Shown piece after piece: positions 1 to 6,544 of a stretch of DNA of 10,752 nt. The stretch covers positions 1-10,752 of the forward strand of contig NZ_CAJUHF010000077.1 in assembly GCF_910585845.1 (NCBI RefSeq), written 5' to 3'. The position numbers and the translations under genes were made by a program. The first letter of the stretch is position 1. The number at the start of each line of letters is the position of its first letter. The notes under the pieces were generated by a model, which was not told where the DNA came from, did no database searches, and saw only the letters and a program-made list of their open reading frames with translations. The DNA comes from an uncultured Bacteroides sp. GTDB taxonomy: Bacteria; Bacteroidota; Bacteroidia; Bacteroidales; Bacteroidaceae.

Positions 1-67
1 TGTGCAACTTTTTCATTTGTAAATATTTAGATTCTTAATTCAACCAACGAGTTATGAATATAAGAAG

Positions 68-1582
68 ATGGTGTGGGCAAACCGCTTGACCTACAACTGG
101 ACCTTTGCCGACAATCACCACTTCGACGCCCTTGCCGGCTACGAGATTGACGACCAGTATCGCGACTACCTGTCGGGCTATGCCACCAACTTTGCCACCT
201 ACGACAAGAACGAAATCAGCAACGGTATGAAGACCGAGTCGGTAGGCGGCAACTATACCCGCACCCGCATGGTGTCCTACCTCTTCCGCTTGAACTACGA
301 CTACAAGAACCGTTATTACTTAGGAGCCAGCTTCCGTACCGACGGCAGTTCGCGTTTCCATCGCGATAACCGCTGGGGTAACTTCTGGTCCGTATCAGCT
401 GCATGGCGTGCCATTGAAGAAAACTTCATGGAACCTGTTCAGAACTGGCTGACCGACTTGAAACTGCGCGCGTCTTACGGTGTGAACGGTACGCTTCCTT
501 CCGACTACTTCGGTTACATGGGACTCAGCAGCCTGACCAACGGTTACATGGAACAACCGGGTATCAGCCAATCTCAACTTAGAAACGACAATTTGAAGTG
601 GGAAACCAACTATAACTTCAACTTAGGCTTGGACTTCGCTTTGTGGAACCGCATCAACGTGACACTGGAATATTACACCCGTACCACCAAAAATTTGTTG
701 ATGGATCGTCCCATCTCCATGACCACCGGCTTCAGCAGCTACCTGATGAATATCGGTGAGGTGAAGAACAAGGGTGTAGAACTGGAAATCAGCTCTACAA
801 ACATCCGTACCAAGGATTTCAGTTGGAACACCACCTTCAACATCTCGCACAACAAGAACGAGGTAGTTACGCTGGACGGCATGCAGACCGAGATTATCAG
901 CGGTACGCAGATTCGTAAAGTGGGTCACTCCTATCGCACGTTCTACATGAAAGAGTTTGCAGGCATCAATCCTGAAACGGGCGCTCCACAGTTCTATACC
1001 AACGAACTGGATGAGAACGGTCGCTACAAGAAAGATATCACAGAGGAAAGTACCAAGGCAAATGCCATCGTACTGGATAAGCATGCGGAACCCACTGCTA
1101 TTGGTGGACTTACCAATACATTACGCTACAAATGGTTCGATTTTAGCTTCATGTTCTCTTACCAGTTTGGTGGCTACTCCTACGATACGTGGGCGCAAAA
1201 AACCGAACACGGCGGTTATGACCTAGAAGCCAATATTCCTACCTACTATAGAGACAGTTGGAAGAAACCAGGCGATGTAACCAAGTATGAACTTTTCTAC
1301 GACAAGTCTTCGGCATACGCCATGAACAAGATTACCTCTACACGCCGTCTGCACAGCACGGACTTCATCCGTCTGAAAACGTTGACATTCGGTGTTACTG
1401 TACCGAAAGAGTGGACCCGCCGGATTGGTATCGACAACGTACGCCTCTACGCTTCGGCAAATAACCTGTGGACGTGGGCGGCTTACGATTACTACGACCC
1501 CGAAGCCGTGAGCGGCGGTACCGCCATTTGGGGAACACCTCCTTTGAAGACGGTTACTTTTGGTGTAAACGTAAATTTCTAA
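68..1582 (+). CDS. SusC/RagA-family TonB-dependent receptor, C-terminal fragment (5' truncated)
   Basis: This is the C-terminal half of an outer-membrane TonB-dependent receptor of the SusC/RagA family, which imports glycans or peptides together with a SusD lipoprotein. Seen: alternating aromatic beta-strand sequence throughout, the family-typical stretch RLKTLTFGVTVP near residue 434 followed by RLYASANNLWTW near 459, and a terminal Phe (NVNF) as expected for beta-barrel assembly. Missing: signal peptide, carboxypeptidase-like domain, plug and first strands; family members are about 1000 residues, so only about half is present. The frame is open upstream of the listed Met only to position 23, with an in-frame TAA at 20-22. 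The residues just before the Met (SYEYKK) still look receptor-like, so the true break probably lies at about 20-50 and the ATG at 68 is an internal Met. As it stands it could not be exported. It could be a disrupted gene, a silent cassette of a shuffled susC locus, or an assembly join. SusD follows after 21 bases. Confidence 0.88.
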   Translation: MVWANRLTYNWTFADNHHFDALAGYEIDDQYRDYLSGYATNFATYDKNEISNGMKTESVGGNYTRTRMVSYLFRLNYDYKNRYYLGASFRTDGSSRFHRDNRWGNFWSVSAAWRAIEENFMEPVQNWLTDLKLRASYGVNGTLPSDYFGYMGLSSLTNGYMEQPGISQSQLRNDNLKWETNYNFNLGLDFALWNRINVTLEYYTRTTKNLLMDRPISMTTGFSSYLMNIGEVKNKGVELEISSTNIRTKDFSWNTTFNISHNKNEVVTLDGMQTEIISGTQIRKVGHSYRTFYMKEFAGINPETGAPQFYTNELDENGRYKKDITEESTKANAIVLDKHAEPTAIGGLTNTLRYKWFDFSFMFSYQFGGYSYDTWAQKTEHGGYDLEANIPTYYRDSWKKPGDVTKYELFYDKSSAYAMNKITSTRRLHSTDFIRLKTLTFGVTVPKEWTRRIGIDNVRLYASANNLWTWAAYDYYDPEAVSGGTAIWGTPPLKTVTFGVNVNF

Positions 1583-1603
1583 CCCTCTAAAAAAAGAACT
1601 GTT

Positions 1604-3049
1604 ATGAAGATATTAAAATACTTATTGATAAGTTCCGTATTGTTTACCGCCACTTCTTGCGGAAACGATTGGCTGGATTTGGAACCCTCTACTTCGGTAG
1701 ATACGGAAACAAGCATCAAGATATTGTCGGACGTGGAGTTTACACTGAACGGCATTTACAGCACGATGCAAAGCTCGGATGCCTATTCAGGCAGATTGGT
1801 CTATTATGCAGACGCTACGGGCGATGACATGCAGGCGGTCAGCTCCACCAAGCGTGTGGGTAACTATTACCTTTTCGGTTTTTCCGCCGACAACGGTCCC
1901 AGCAGTCACTGGTCCTATCTTTATTCCATCATCCAGAACTGTAACCTGATTCTGATGAACATCGACAAAATTGCCACCGACGAGGATGATGCCGACTATC
2001 GCGACGACCTGAAGGGAGAGGCGCTTGCCATCCGCGGACTGGCGCTGTTCGATCTGACCCGCCTCTTCGGTTATCCTTATACGAAAGACAACGGCGCCTC
2101 CCTTGGTGTGCCTATCGTGGAAGGACTCTCCACCATCGACAGCAAGCCGAAGCGCAACACTGTTGCAGAGTGCTATAAGAAGGTAATAGACGACTTGGAA
2201 CAGAGTGTCAACCTGCTGAGCGGAAAGTTCAAGAAGGGTAAGTTCAACAAGTGGGCGGCGATGTCGCTGTTGAGCCGTGTTTACCTGTACAAGAACGACA
2301 ATGCCAACGCCTTCAAGTATGCGACGGAAGCCATCAAGGGAGCCGAGAAGCAGAAATATGCGTTGTGGACCAATGAAGAGTATCCCACCATTTGGGCAAA
2401 CGATGCTTCCGCTTCGAAACCGGGCGAAGTGCTGTTCGAGATTGTCAACCTGACTACCGACAGCCCAGGCAAGGAGAGCATGGGTTACTTGAGTTCCAAG
2501 GACGGTTACGATGACATCTGCATCACCTGCTCCTTCTACCACTTCCTGCTGGAAGACCCGGACGATGTCCGATTGAAATTGCTGAGTTTCGACAAAACCT
2601 ATTATGCCTACGTCAACAAGTACCAGCCGCAGGAGGGTGAGAACATCGAGGATGCCAACATCCCACTTATCCGTCTGTCCGAAACCTACTTGATAGCTGC
2701 CGAGGCTGCCGTGAAGCTGGACGACAACGCCTCTGCCGTGAAATACCTTGACCCCATCGTGCGCAGGGCGAACCCCGACAATACGGTAGAGGGAACTACC
2801 GTCACTCTGGAACGTGTATTGAACGAACGCCGCAAGGAGCTGGTATGTGAAGGACACCGCATGTACGATGCTGTCAGAAACGGGCTTTCAATAGAACGCC
2901 TGAACGAGACAGACAAGAAACTATCGAAAACCAAGCATAGCGCGAAGTACATGAAAGACATCAACTGGGACTTCTTCAGAATCCTGCTTCCTATCCCCAA
3001 ACGCGAGATGGATGCTAACCCCAATATGGTGCAGAATCCCGGTTATTAA
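1604..3049 (+). CDS. SusD/RagB-family outer-membrane lipoprotein
   Basis: This is a SusD-like surface lipoprotein, the substrate-binding lid that sits on the SusC barrel at the outer membrane. Seen: a lipoprotein signal peptide with a short basic start, hydrophobic core and lipobox ending TATSC (Cys19), followed by the NDWLDLEP motif that is common right after the Cys in this family. FTLNGIYSTM (about 46-55) and RGLALFDLTRLFGYPY (about 144-159) are typical of the SusD N-terminal TPR-bearing region; RLSETYLIAAEAAVKL and NERRKELVCEGHRMYD lie in the C-terminal RagB/SusD domain; the protein ends NPGY as many members do. At 481 residues it looks complete. The start is fixed by the signal peptide; there is no Shine-Dalgarno, only an A-rich leader. 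It is 21 bases behind the susC fragment and 29 before the phosphatase, so the three are probably cotranscribed. The ligand cannot be read from the sequence. Confidence 0.95.
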   Translation: MKILKYLLISSVLFTATSCGNDWLDLEPSTSVDTETSIKILSDVEFTLNGIYSTMQSSDAYSGRLVYYADATGDDMQAVSSTKRVGNYYLFGFSADNGPSSHWSYLYSIIQNCNLILMNIDKIATDEDDADYRDDLKGEALAIRGLALFDLTRLFGYPYTKDNGASLGVPIVEGLSTIDSKPKRNTVAECYKKVIDDLEQSVNLLSGKFKKGKFNKWAAMSLLSRVYLYKNDNANAFKYATEAIKGAEKQKYALWTNEEYPTIWANDASASKPGEVLFEIVNLTTDSPGKESMGYLSSKDGYDDICITCSFYHFLLEDPDDVRLKLLSFDKTYYAYVNKYQPQEGENIEDANIPLIRLSETYLIAAEAAVKLDDNASAVKYLDPIVRRANPDNTVEGTTVTLERVLNERRKELVCEGHRMYDAVRNGLSIERLNETDKKLSKTKHSAKYMKDINWDFFRILLPIPKREMDANPNMVQNPGY

Positions 3050-3078
3050 AATGACAAACATTCCATGAAATAGAACCT

Positions 3079-4260
3079 ATGAACAAGATGAGTTTAGTGA
3101 AACTTTCACTTGTGGTATATATTCTGATCTTTATGAGTTCCGGCATCTTTGCCGGAACTCTTGGTTTGGATAGCAAGAAGAAAGAGAAGGAGAAGGAGAA
3201 GGAGAAAAAGGAAGTGGAGCTGTCGACAGACGGTCCTTATGTAATTTATCGTCCGGACGGCAAGACTCGCATCGTCAGCGTGGATGTCAGAGGGAGAATT
3301 TGTGACACCACCTACACGGTGCTACCGAAAGATTTCCAGCTGCACGTGACAGACCACAAGGGGAAATCTTCGTTCGATGTCAAACTGCATCCTGTGAAAC
3401 GTCCCGACTGGAACTACCGACAACCAGACAAGGTGTTCGTAATGTCCGACCCGCATGGCAGACTGGACTGTGTCATCAGCCTGCTCCAAGGAAACGGCAT
3501 CATCGACAAGGAGTATCGCTGGGACTTCGGCAGAAATCACCTGGTGGTCATCGGTGACATCTTTGACCGTGGTAAGGACGTGCCGCAAATCTTTTGGCTC
3601 TTCTACAAGCTGGAGGCGGAGGCGGAGCAGGCGGGCGGTCGTGTCTCGTTCCTACTGGGGAACCACGAGCCGATGGTGCTTGCCGGAGATTTACGCTACA
3701 CGAAGGAAAAATACAAGGCACTTGCCGAGAAATTAGGCATCGACTATCGCAAGCTGTTCGGCTCCGAAACAGAACTGGGACGCTGGCTAGGCACCCGCAA
3801 CACAATGCAAGTCATCGGGAAAGACCTCTATGTGCACGCCGGGCTGGGAAAGGAGTTCTACGACCACAACCTCGACATCCCGACGGTGAATCGGGAAATG
3901 AGCCGTGCTTTGTTCATGAACAAGAAGGAGCGCAAGGCATTGTCGCCCCTCACGGCTTTTCTTTACGGAAACAACGGTCCCATCTGGTACAGAGGATTGG
4001 TAAGAACGGAGACAAAGTACCATCCTTTAACTTCCGACTCTCTGCAACTGCTGTTGAAACGCTATAAAGTACGTCGTATCATCGTAGGGCACACTATCTT
4101 CAAAGATATTTCCACTTTCTATGGCGGAAAAGTAATCGGCGTCAATGTGGATAATAAGAAAAATCGCAAAAAGAGACGTGGACGTGCGGTGCTGATTGAG
4201 CAGAACAAGTATGTGGTAGTAGGAGATAAAGGAGCGAAGCGAACATTATCGGTTGATTAG
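3079..4260 (+). CDS. Secreted PPP-type metallophosphatase (Shewanella-like phosphatase group)
   Basis: This is a calcineurin-like metallophosphoesterase of the PPP type, which hydrolyses phosphate esters with two bound metals. All signature motifs are present in order: SDPHGR at 123-128, GDIFDRG at 159-165, GNHE at 194-197, VHAG at 252-255 and GHT at 337-339, supplying the Asp, His and Asn metal ligands. The GPIWYRG stretch at 300-306 resembles bacterial Shewanella-like phosphatases. An N-terminal hydrophobic segment (about 6-25) ending IFAGT reads as a signal peptide or anchor, so the enzyme should act in the periplasm or envelope. Between it and the catalytic domain lie a Lys/Glu run (33-45) and a ~70-residue segment of unknown role; a basic patch (NKKNRKKRRGR) lies near 359-369. 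It is 29 bases after susD, so it probably belongs to that transcript. Protein, sugar-phosphate or other phosphomonoester substrates are all possible. An alternative ATG lies three codons downstream. Confidence 0.9.
   Translation: MNKMSLVKLSLVVYILIFMSSGIFAGTLGLDSKKKEKEKEKEKKEVELSTDGPYVIYRPDGKTRIVSVDVRGRICDTTYTVLPKDFQLHVTDHKGKSSFDVKLHPVKRPDWNYRQPDKVFVMSDPHGRLDCVISLLQGNGIIDKEYRWDFGRNHLVVIGDIFDRGKDVPQIFWLFYKLEAEAEQAGGRVSFLLGNHEPMVLAGDLRYTKEKYKALAEKLGIDYRKLFGSETELGRWLGTRNTMQVIGKDLYVHAGLGKEFYDHNLDIPTVNREMSRALFMNKKERKALSPLTAFLYGNNGPIWYRGLVRTETKYHPLTSDSLQLLLKRYKVRRIIVGHTIFKDISTFYGGKVIGVNVDNKKNRKKRRGRAVLIEQNKYVVVGDKGAKRTLSVD
3135..3160 (+). promoter_or_regulatory. Perfect 10-bp stem-loop inside the phosphatase signal-peptide region
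   Basis: GAGTTCCGGC (3135-3144) is followed after a six-base loop (ATCTTT) by its exact reverse complement at 3151-3160. It lies 57-82 bases after the start codon, over codons for the end of the signal peptide. Six of ten pairs are G-C. No U-run follows, so it is not a standard terminator. A role in mRNA stability or in dampening translation relative to susCD is an inference; it may also be a chance product of codon choice. Confidence 0.4.
3172..3214 (+). repeat. Short in-frame GAGAAG hexamer repeat coding a Lys/Glu run
   Basis: The phosphatase gene carries consecutive copies of a GAGAAG-like hexamer that encode alternating Lys and Glu just after the signal peptide. Because the unit is six bases long, slippage would change linker length without breaking the frame. 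The likely result is a charged, flexible or helical spacer between membrane and enzyme. Confidence 0.6.
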
Positions 4261-4280
4261 TTGCCCCTATTTTTACTACC

Positions 4281-4318
4281 GGAAGTGAAAACGACAAGCC
4301 ACATATAGATTCACTTCC
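4281..4318. repeat. Inverted repeat with 9-bp arms after the phosphatase gene
   Basis: GGAAGTGAA (4281-4289) and TTCACTTCC (4310-4318) are exact complements around a 20-base loop, beginning 21 bases after the phosphatase stop codon. It could stabilise the 3' end of the susCD-phosphatase mRNA. No T-run follows on either strand, so it is not called a terminator. Confidence 0.35.
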
Positions 4319-4358
4319 AAATCAAAAATTAAACGAAAAACCGTACTTAGCCAACTTC

Positions 4359-4380
4359 ATGCTTTTTTAATAAGCATTTT
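4359..4380 (+). terminator. Weak intrinsic-terminator-like hairpin
   Basis: ATGCTT (4359-4364) pairs with AAGCAT (4372-4377) around a seven-base loop and runs into TTTT. The stem is short and AT-rich. The position, 100 bases after the phosphatase stop in a convergent gap, fits a 3' end for the rightward transcript, but the energy is low. Confidence 0.3.
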
Positions 4381-4438
4381 GCTCAAACAGTTTTCATAGC
4401 AACATAATCACCTGATTATAAAAAATTGAAACGGAACA

Positions 4439-4479
4439 ATTGACTCAGGAACTGAATAACTTTCAGTTCCTGAATCAAT
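4439..4479. terminator. Strong hairpin between convergent genes (possible leftward or bidirectional terminator)
   Basis: TCAGGAACTGAA (4445-4456) and TTCAGTTCCTGA (4462-4473) are a perfect 12-bp stem around TAACT. After one C/A mismatch the stem continues five more pairs (4439-4443 with 4475-4479), giving 17 of 18 pairs. It lies 66 bases beyond the stop codon of the leftward membrane-protein gene; on that strand a run of six T follows about 14 bases after the stem. It may end transcription from both sides. The spacing to the T-run is longer than usual, so RNA processing or Rho-dependent ending is an alternative. Confidence 0.5.
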
Positions 4480-4545
4480 GCTTATTCATTCAGTCAAGAA
4501 CTCAAATAAGAAGAGCTTTAAATTACAAATATTATTCTTCAAGAT

Positions 4546-5529
4546 TCACTTTTTACACCCCACAAACGAGAGGTGTACCCACCCGAAAAGCCCCAGTACG
4601 ATGACCAACAACGTCTGTATGCCGTGCACTATCAGAGCGAAGATTCCCGCATCGGTGGCACCGACACCATACATCATCATCATAGTGATAACGGCAAAAT
4701 GCCAAGGACCTGCCCCGTTGGGAGTAGGGACAATCACTGCGAAGGTGCCTCCCACAAACATCACCAATCCCGCCAACACGCCAAGATGGGCGGTAAAAGA
4801 GAAACAATAGAAAGTGAAATAGAAGTGATAGAAATAACACAACCATATTAACAAGGTGTATAAAACGAAAAGTGGAATATTCTTCACCTGCCTCAACGAC
4901 ATCACGCCTTCCCAAATGCCAAGCATCATGCCTTTCATCTTATCGAAGAAGGAAAACATGCGCAATAGAAAATAGAGCAACACCCCTACTCCAGCCACAC
5001 ACAGGAAGGCCACATAGAACCAAGGCGACGACACCAAATGTAGCAACGAAGGAATCTTCGTTCCCGTCTCCTCAAAGAAACGGACAAAGACAGGCATCTG
5101 CACCAAAAAAGCGACACCGGCTATCAGCACGATGGAGAGCATATCTATCAGACGTTCCGTCACAACCGTACCGAGCGACTTCGCAAAAGAGACATCGTCG
5201 TACTTGGCAAGCACACCGCAACGAGACACTTCGCCCACACGCGGTAGGACAAGGTTGGCAGCGTAGGAGATGAAAATAGCGTCCACACAGTCGCTACTCT
5301 TCGGATATACCCCCAAAGGGGCAAGCGTCTGCTTCCAGCGCCAGCCGCGGAACACATGGCTCATCACCCCAAAAAACAGTGAAACCAACATCCATCCCCA
5401 GTCAATACCGTACAACAGTACTTCTTCGGCACGCATAAAGTCGAAATCCCGATACATCCAATAAAGAACAAAACCGCCCAAGGCTATCGGTAAAAGGATT
5501 TTCGATGTTTTTTTTAATAGTTTATTCAT
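4546..5529 (-). CDS. UPF0104 / lysylphosphatidylglycerol-synthase-TM family membrane protein (flippase-like)
   Basis: This is a polytopic inner-membrane protein of the family whose members include the transmembrane flippase half of MprF and the YbhN-type proteins. Seen: about eight hydrophobic segments (roughly 10-26, 44-60, 84-97, 127-147, 168-190, 217-243, 247-268, 292-320). Family-type motifs are RGWRWKQ (61-67), NLVLPRVGEVSR (92-103), ERLIDM (125-130) and PTPNGAGPWHF (268-278). At 327 residues it matches stand-alone members. The soluble aminoacyl-transferase domain of MprF is absent, so it is unlikely to make lysyl-phosphatidylglycerol itself; lipid or lipid-linked-sugar translocation is the usual guess and is not proven here. 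It is transcribed alone, divergent from rsmA, from a promoter at 5576-5607, and converges on the phosphatase gene. No Shine-Dalgarno precedes the ATG. Confidence 0.88.
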   Translation of the reverse strand: MNKLLKKTSKILLPIALGGFVLYWMYRDFDFMRAEEVLLYGIDWGWMLVSLFFGVMSHVFRGWRWKQTLAPLGVYPKSSDCVDAIFISYAANLVLPRVGEVSRCGVLAKYDDVSFAKSLGTVVTERLIDMLSIVLIAGVAFLVQMPVFVRFFEETGTKIPSLLHLVSSPWFYVAFLCVAGVGVLLYFLLRMFSFFDKMKGMMLGIWEGVMSLRQVKNIPLFVLYTLLIWLCYFYHFYFTFYCFSFTAHLGVLAGLVMFVGGTFAVIVPTPNGAGPWHFAVITMMMMYGVGATDAGIFALIVHGIQTLLVIVLGLFGWVHLSFVGCKK

Positions 5530-5535
5530 GCAGAA

Positions 5536-5568
5536 TTCGTTATTCTTCGTCGAAAAGGATTACCTTTG
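5536..5568 (+). promoter_or_regulatory. Probable Bacteroidetes-type promoter for rsmA-mgtE
   Basis: TACCTTTG at 5561-5568 matches the -7 consensus TAnnTTTG. TTCG at 5536-5539, 21 bases upstream, is a one-mismatch -33 element. Transcription would start near 5575, leaving a leader of about 160 bases before rsmA. The -7 element is 7 bases from the -7 element of the opposing promoter, and the two form an inverted repeat (CTTTGC, five bases, GCAAAG). Simultaneous use of both should interfere. Confidence 0.55.
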
Positions 5569-5575
5569 CAGACCG

Positions 5576-5607
5576 CAAAGATAGTGCAAACCGGAAGTAG
5601 TGCCAAA
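5576..5607 (-). promoter_or_regulatory. Bacteroidetes-type promoter for the leftward membrane-protein gene
   Basis: Read on the minus strand, TTTG (complement of 5604-5607) is followed after exactly 20 bases by TATCTTTG (complement of 5576-5583). This matches the primary sigma-factor promoter of Bacteroidetes (TTTG, 19-21 bases, TAnnTTTG). Transcription would start near 5570, giving a leader of about 40 bases before the ATG at 5529. The same TATCTTTGC core is found ahead of the tRNA at 10176-10183. Confidence 0.7.
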
Positions 5608-5737
5608 AAAGCAATCTTGTTTTTTAGCCTGAACTACGGCTCTTTCATTTAAAGGAGTTAAAAGAAAAATATCAAAAGCCTCTCTTTGCAAAGCGTGTGG
5701 TAAGGATTGTTCAACACAGTAACGGTTCAGTTGATAA

Positions 5738-6544
5738 ATGAAATTAGTAAAACCTAAAAAATTTCTCGGCCAGCACTTCCTGAAAGACCTGAAAGTGGCG
5801 CAGGACATAGCCGACACTGTAGATACATGTCCCGGTCTTCCGATATTGGAAGTAGGTCCGGGAATGGGCGTATTGACCCAGTTCCTTGTAAAAAAAGAAC
5901 GTCCGGTAAAGGTGGTCGAACTGGATTATGAATCCGTAGCTTACCTGCGCGAAGCATACCCGTCACTGGAAGATAACATCATCGAAGACGACTTCTTGAA
6001 GATGAACCTGCAACGGCTCTTCGGAGGAGAACCGTTCGTACTGACAGGAAACTATCCTTATAACATATCCAGCCAGATCTTCTTCAAAATGCTGGATAAC
6101 AAGGATCTTATTCCCTGCTGCACCGGCATGATACAGAAAGAAGTCGCCGAACGCATTGCCGCCAGCCCAGGCAGCAAGACATACGGCATCCTGAGCATAT
6201 TAATACAGGCATGGTATCGGGTGGAATATCTCTTCACCGTGCATGAACACGTGTTCAACCCGCCACCCAAGGTGAAAAGCGCCGTCATCCGAATGACGAG
6301 AAACGAAACCCAGAATTTAGGGTGCGACGAGAAACTGTTCAAGCAGATTGTGAAAACCACTTTCAACCAACGCCGTAAGACACTGAGAAATTCCATAAAA
6401 CCGATACTTGGCAAAGAGTGCCCGCTGACGGAAGATGTCCTGTTCAACAAACGCCCGGAACAACTCTCCGTACAAGAATTTATCGACTTGACCAACCGTG
6501 TAGAAAAAGCCTTAAAGGAGGAGAAAGAACATGGAAATGGATGA
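5738..6544 (+). CDS. rsmA: 16S rRNA (adenine(1518)-N(6)/adenine(1519)-N(6))-dimethyltransferase RsmA (KsgA)
   Basis: RsmA uses S-adenosylmethionine to dimethylate two adjacent adenines in the 3'-terminal hairpin of 16S rRNA late in 30S assembly. Seen: the opening KKFLGQHFL (7-15); the SAM-binding loop LEVGPGMGVLT (37-47); the acidic residue after strand 2 in VELD (60-63); DDF (84-86); the catalytic motif GNYPYNIS (104-111), where E. coli has NLPYNIS; and FNPPPKVKSAVIRM (173-186) plus FNQRRKTLRNSI (209-220) toward the C-terminal helical domain. At 268 residues it is normal length and complete. The start is set by the conserved N-terminus; no Shine-Dalgarno precedes it. The last 14 bases overlap mgtE, so the two are one transcript. 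It is divergent from the membrane-protein gene on the left. Confidence 0.97.
   Translation: MKLVKPKKFLGQHFLKDLKVAQDIADTVDTCPGLPILEVGPGMGVLTQFLVKKERPVKVVELDYESVAYLREAYPSLEDNIIEDDFLKMNLQRLFGGEPFVLTGNYPYNISSQIFFKMLDNKDLIPCCTGMIQKEVAERIAASPGSKTYGILSILIQAWYRVEYLFTVHEHVFNPPPKVKSAVIRMTRNETQNLGCDEKLFKQIVKTTFNQRRKTLRNSIKPILGKECPLTEDVLFNKRPEQLSVQEFIDLTNRVEKALKEEKEHGNG
6514..6523 (+). promoter_or_regulatory. Strong Shine-Dalgarno for mgtE inside the 3' end of rsmA
   Basis: AAAGGAGGAG ends seven bases before the ATG at 6531 and is a near-perfect anti-SD match. It decides that start over the ATG two codons later (6537), and it stands out because the other genes here lack such a site. It is inside the rsmA frame, where it encodes Lys and Glu codons. 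Confidence 0.65.

Noticed and set aside
1..45. End of a specific insertion sequence at the left edge
   Set aside because: The sequence is AT-rich and non-coding, but I cannot match it to a known terminal repeat and no target duplication can be tested at the edge.
1787..2857. 356-codon frame antisense to susD
   Set aside because: Composition rich in Val, Gly and Gln with no domain is typical of the shadow of a real gene, and the sense frame is an unmistakable SusD.
4478..4810. 110-codon rightward frame over the 3' end of the membrane-protein gene
   Set aside because: It overlaps conserved motifs of the leftward UPF0104 protein and begins in a hairpin region; no protein features.
5560..5817. 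85-codon leftward frame covering the rsmA leader and 5' end
   Set aside because: It runs through the promoter elements and antisense to the conserved RsmA N-terminus, with no family similarity I can name.
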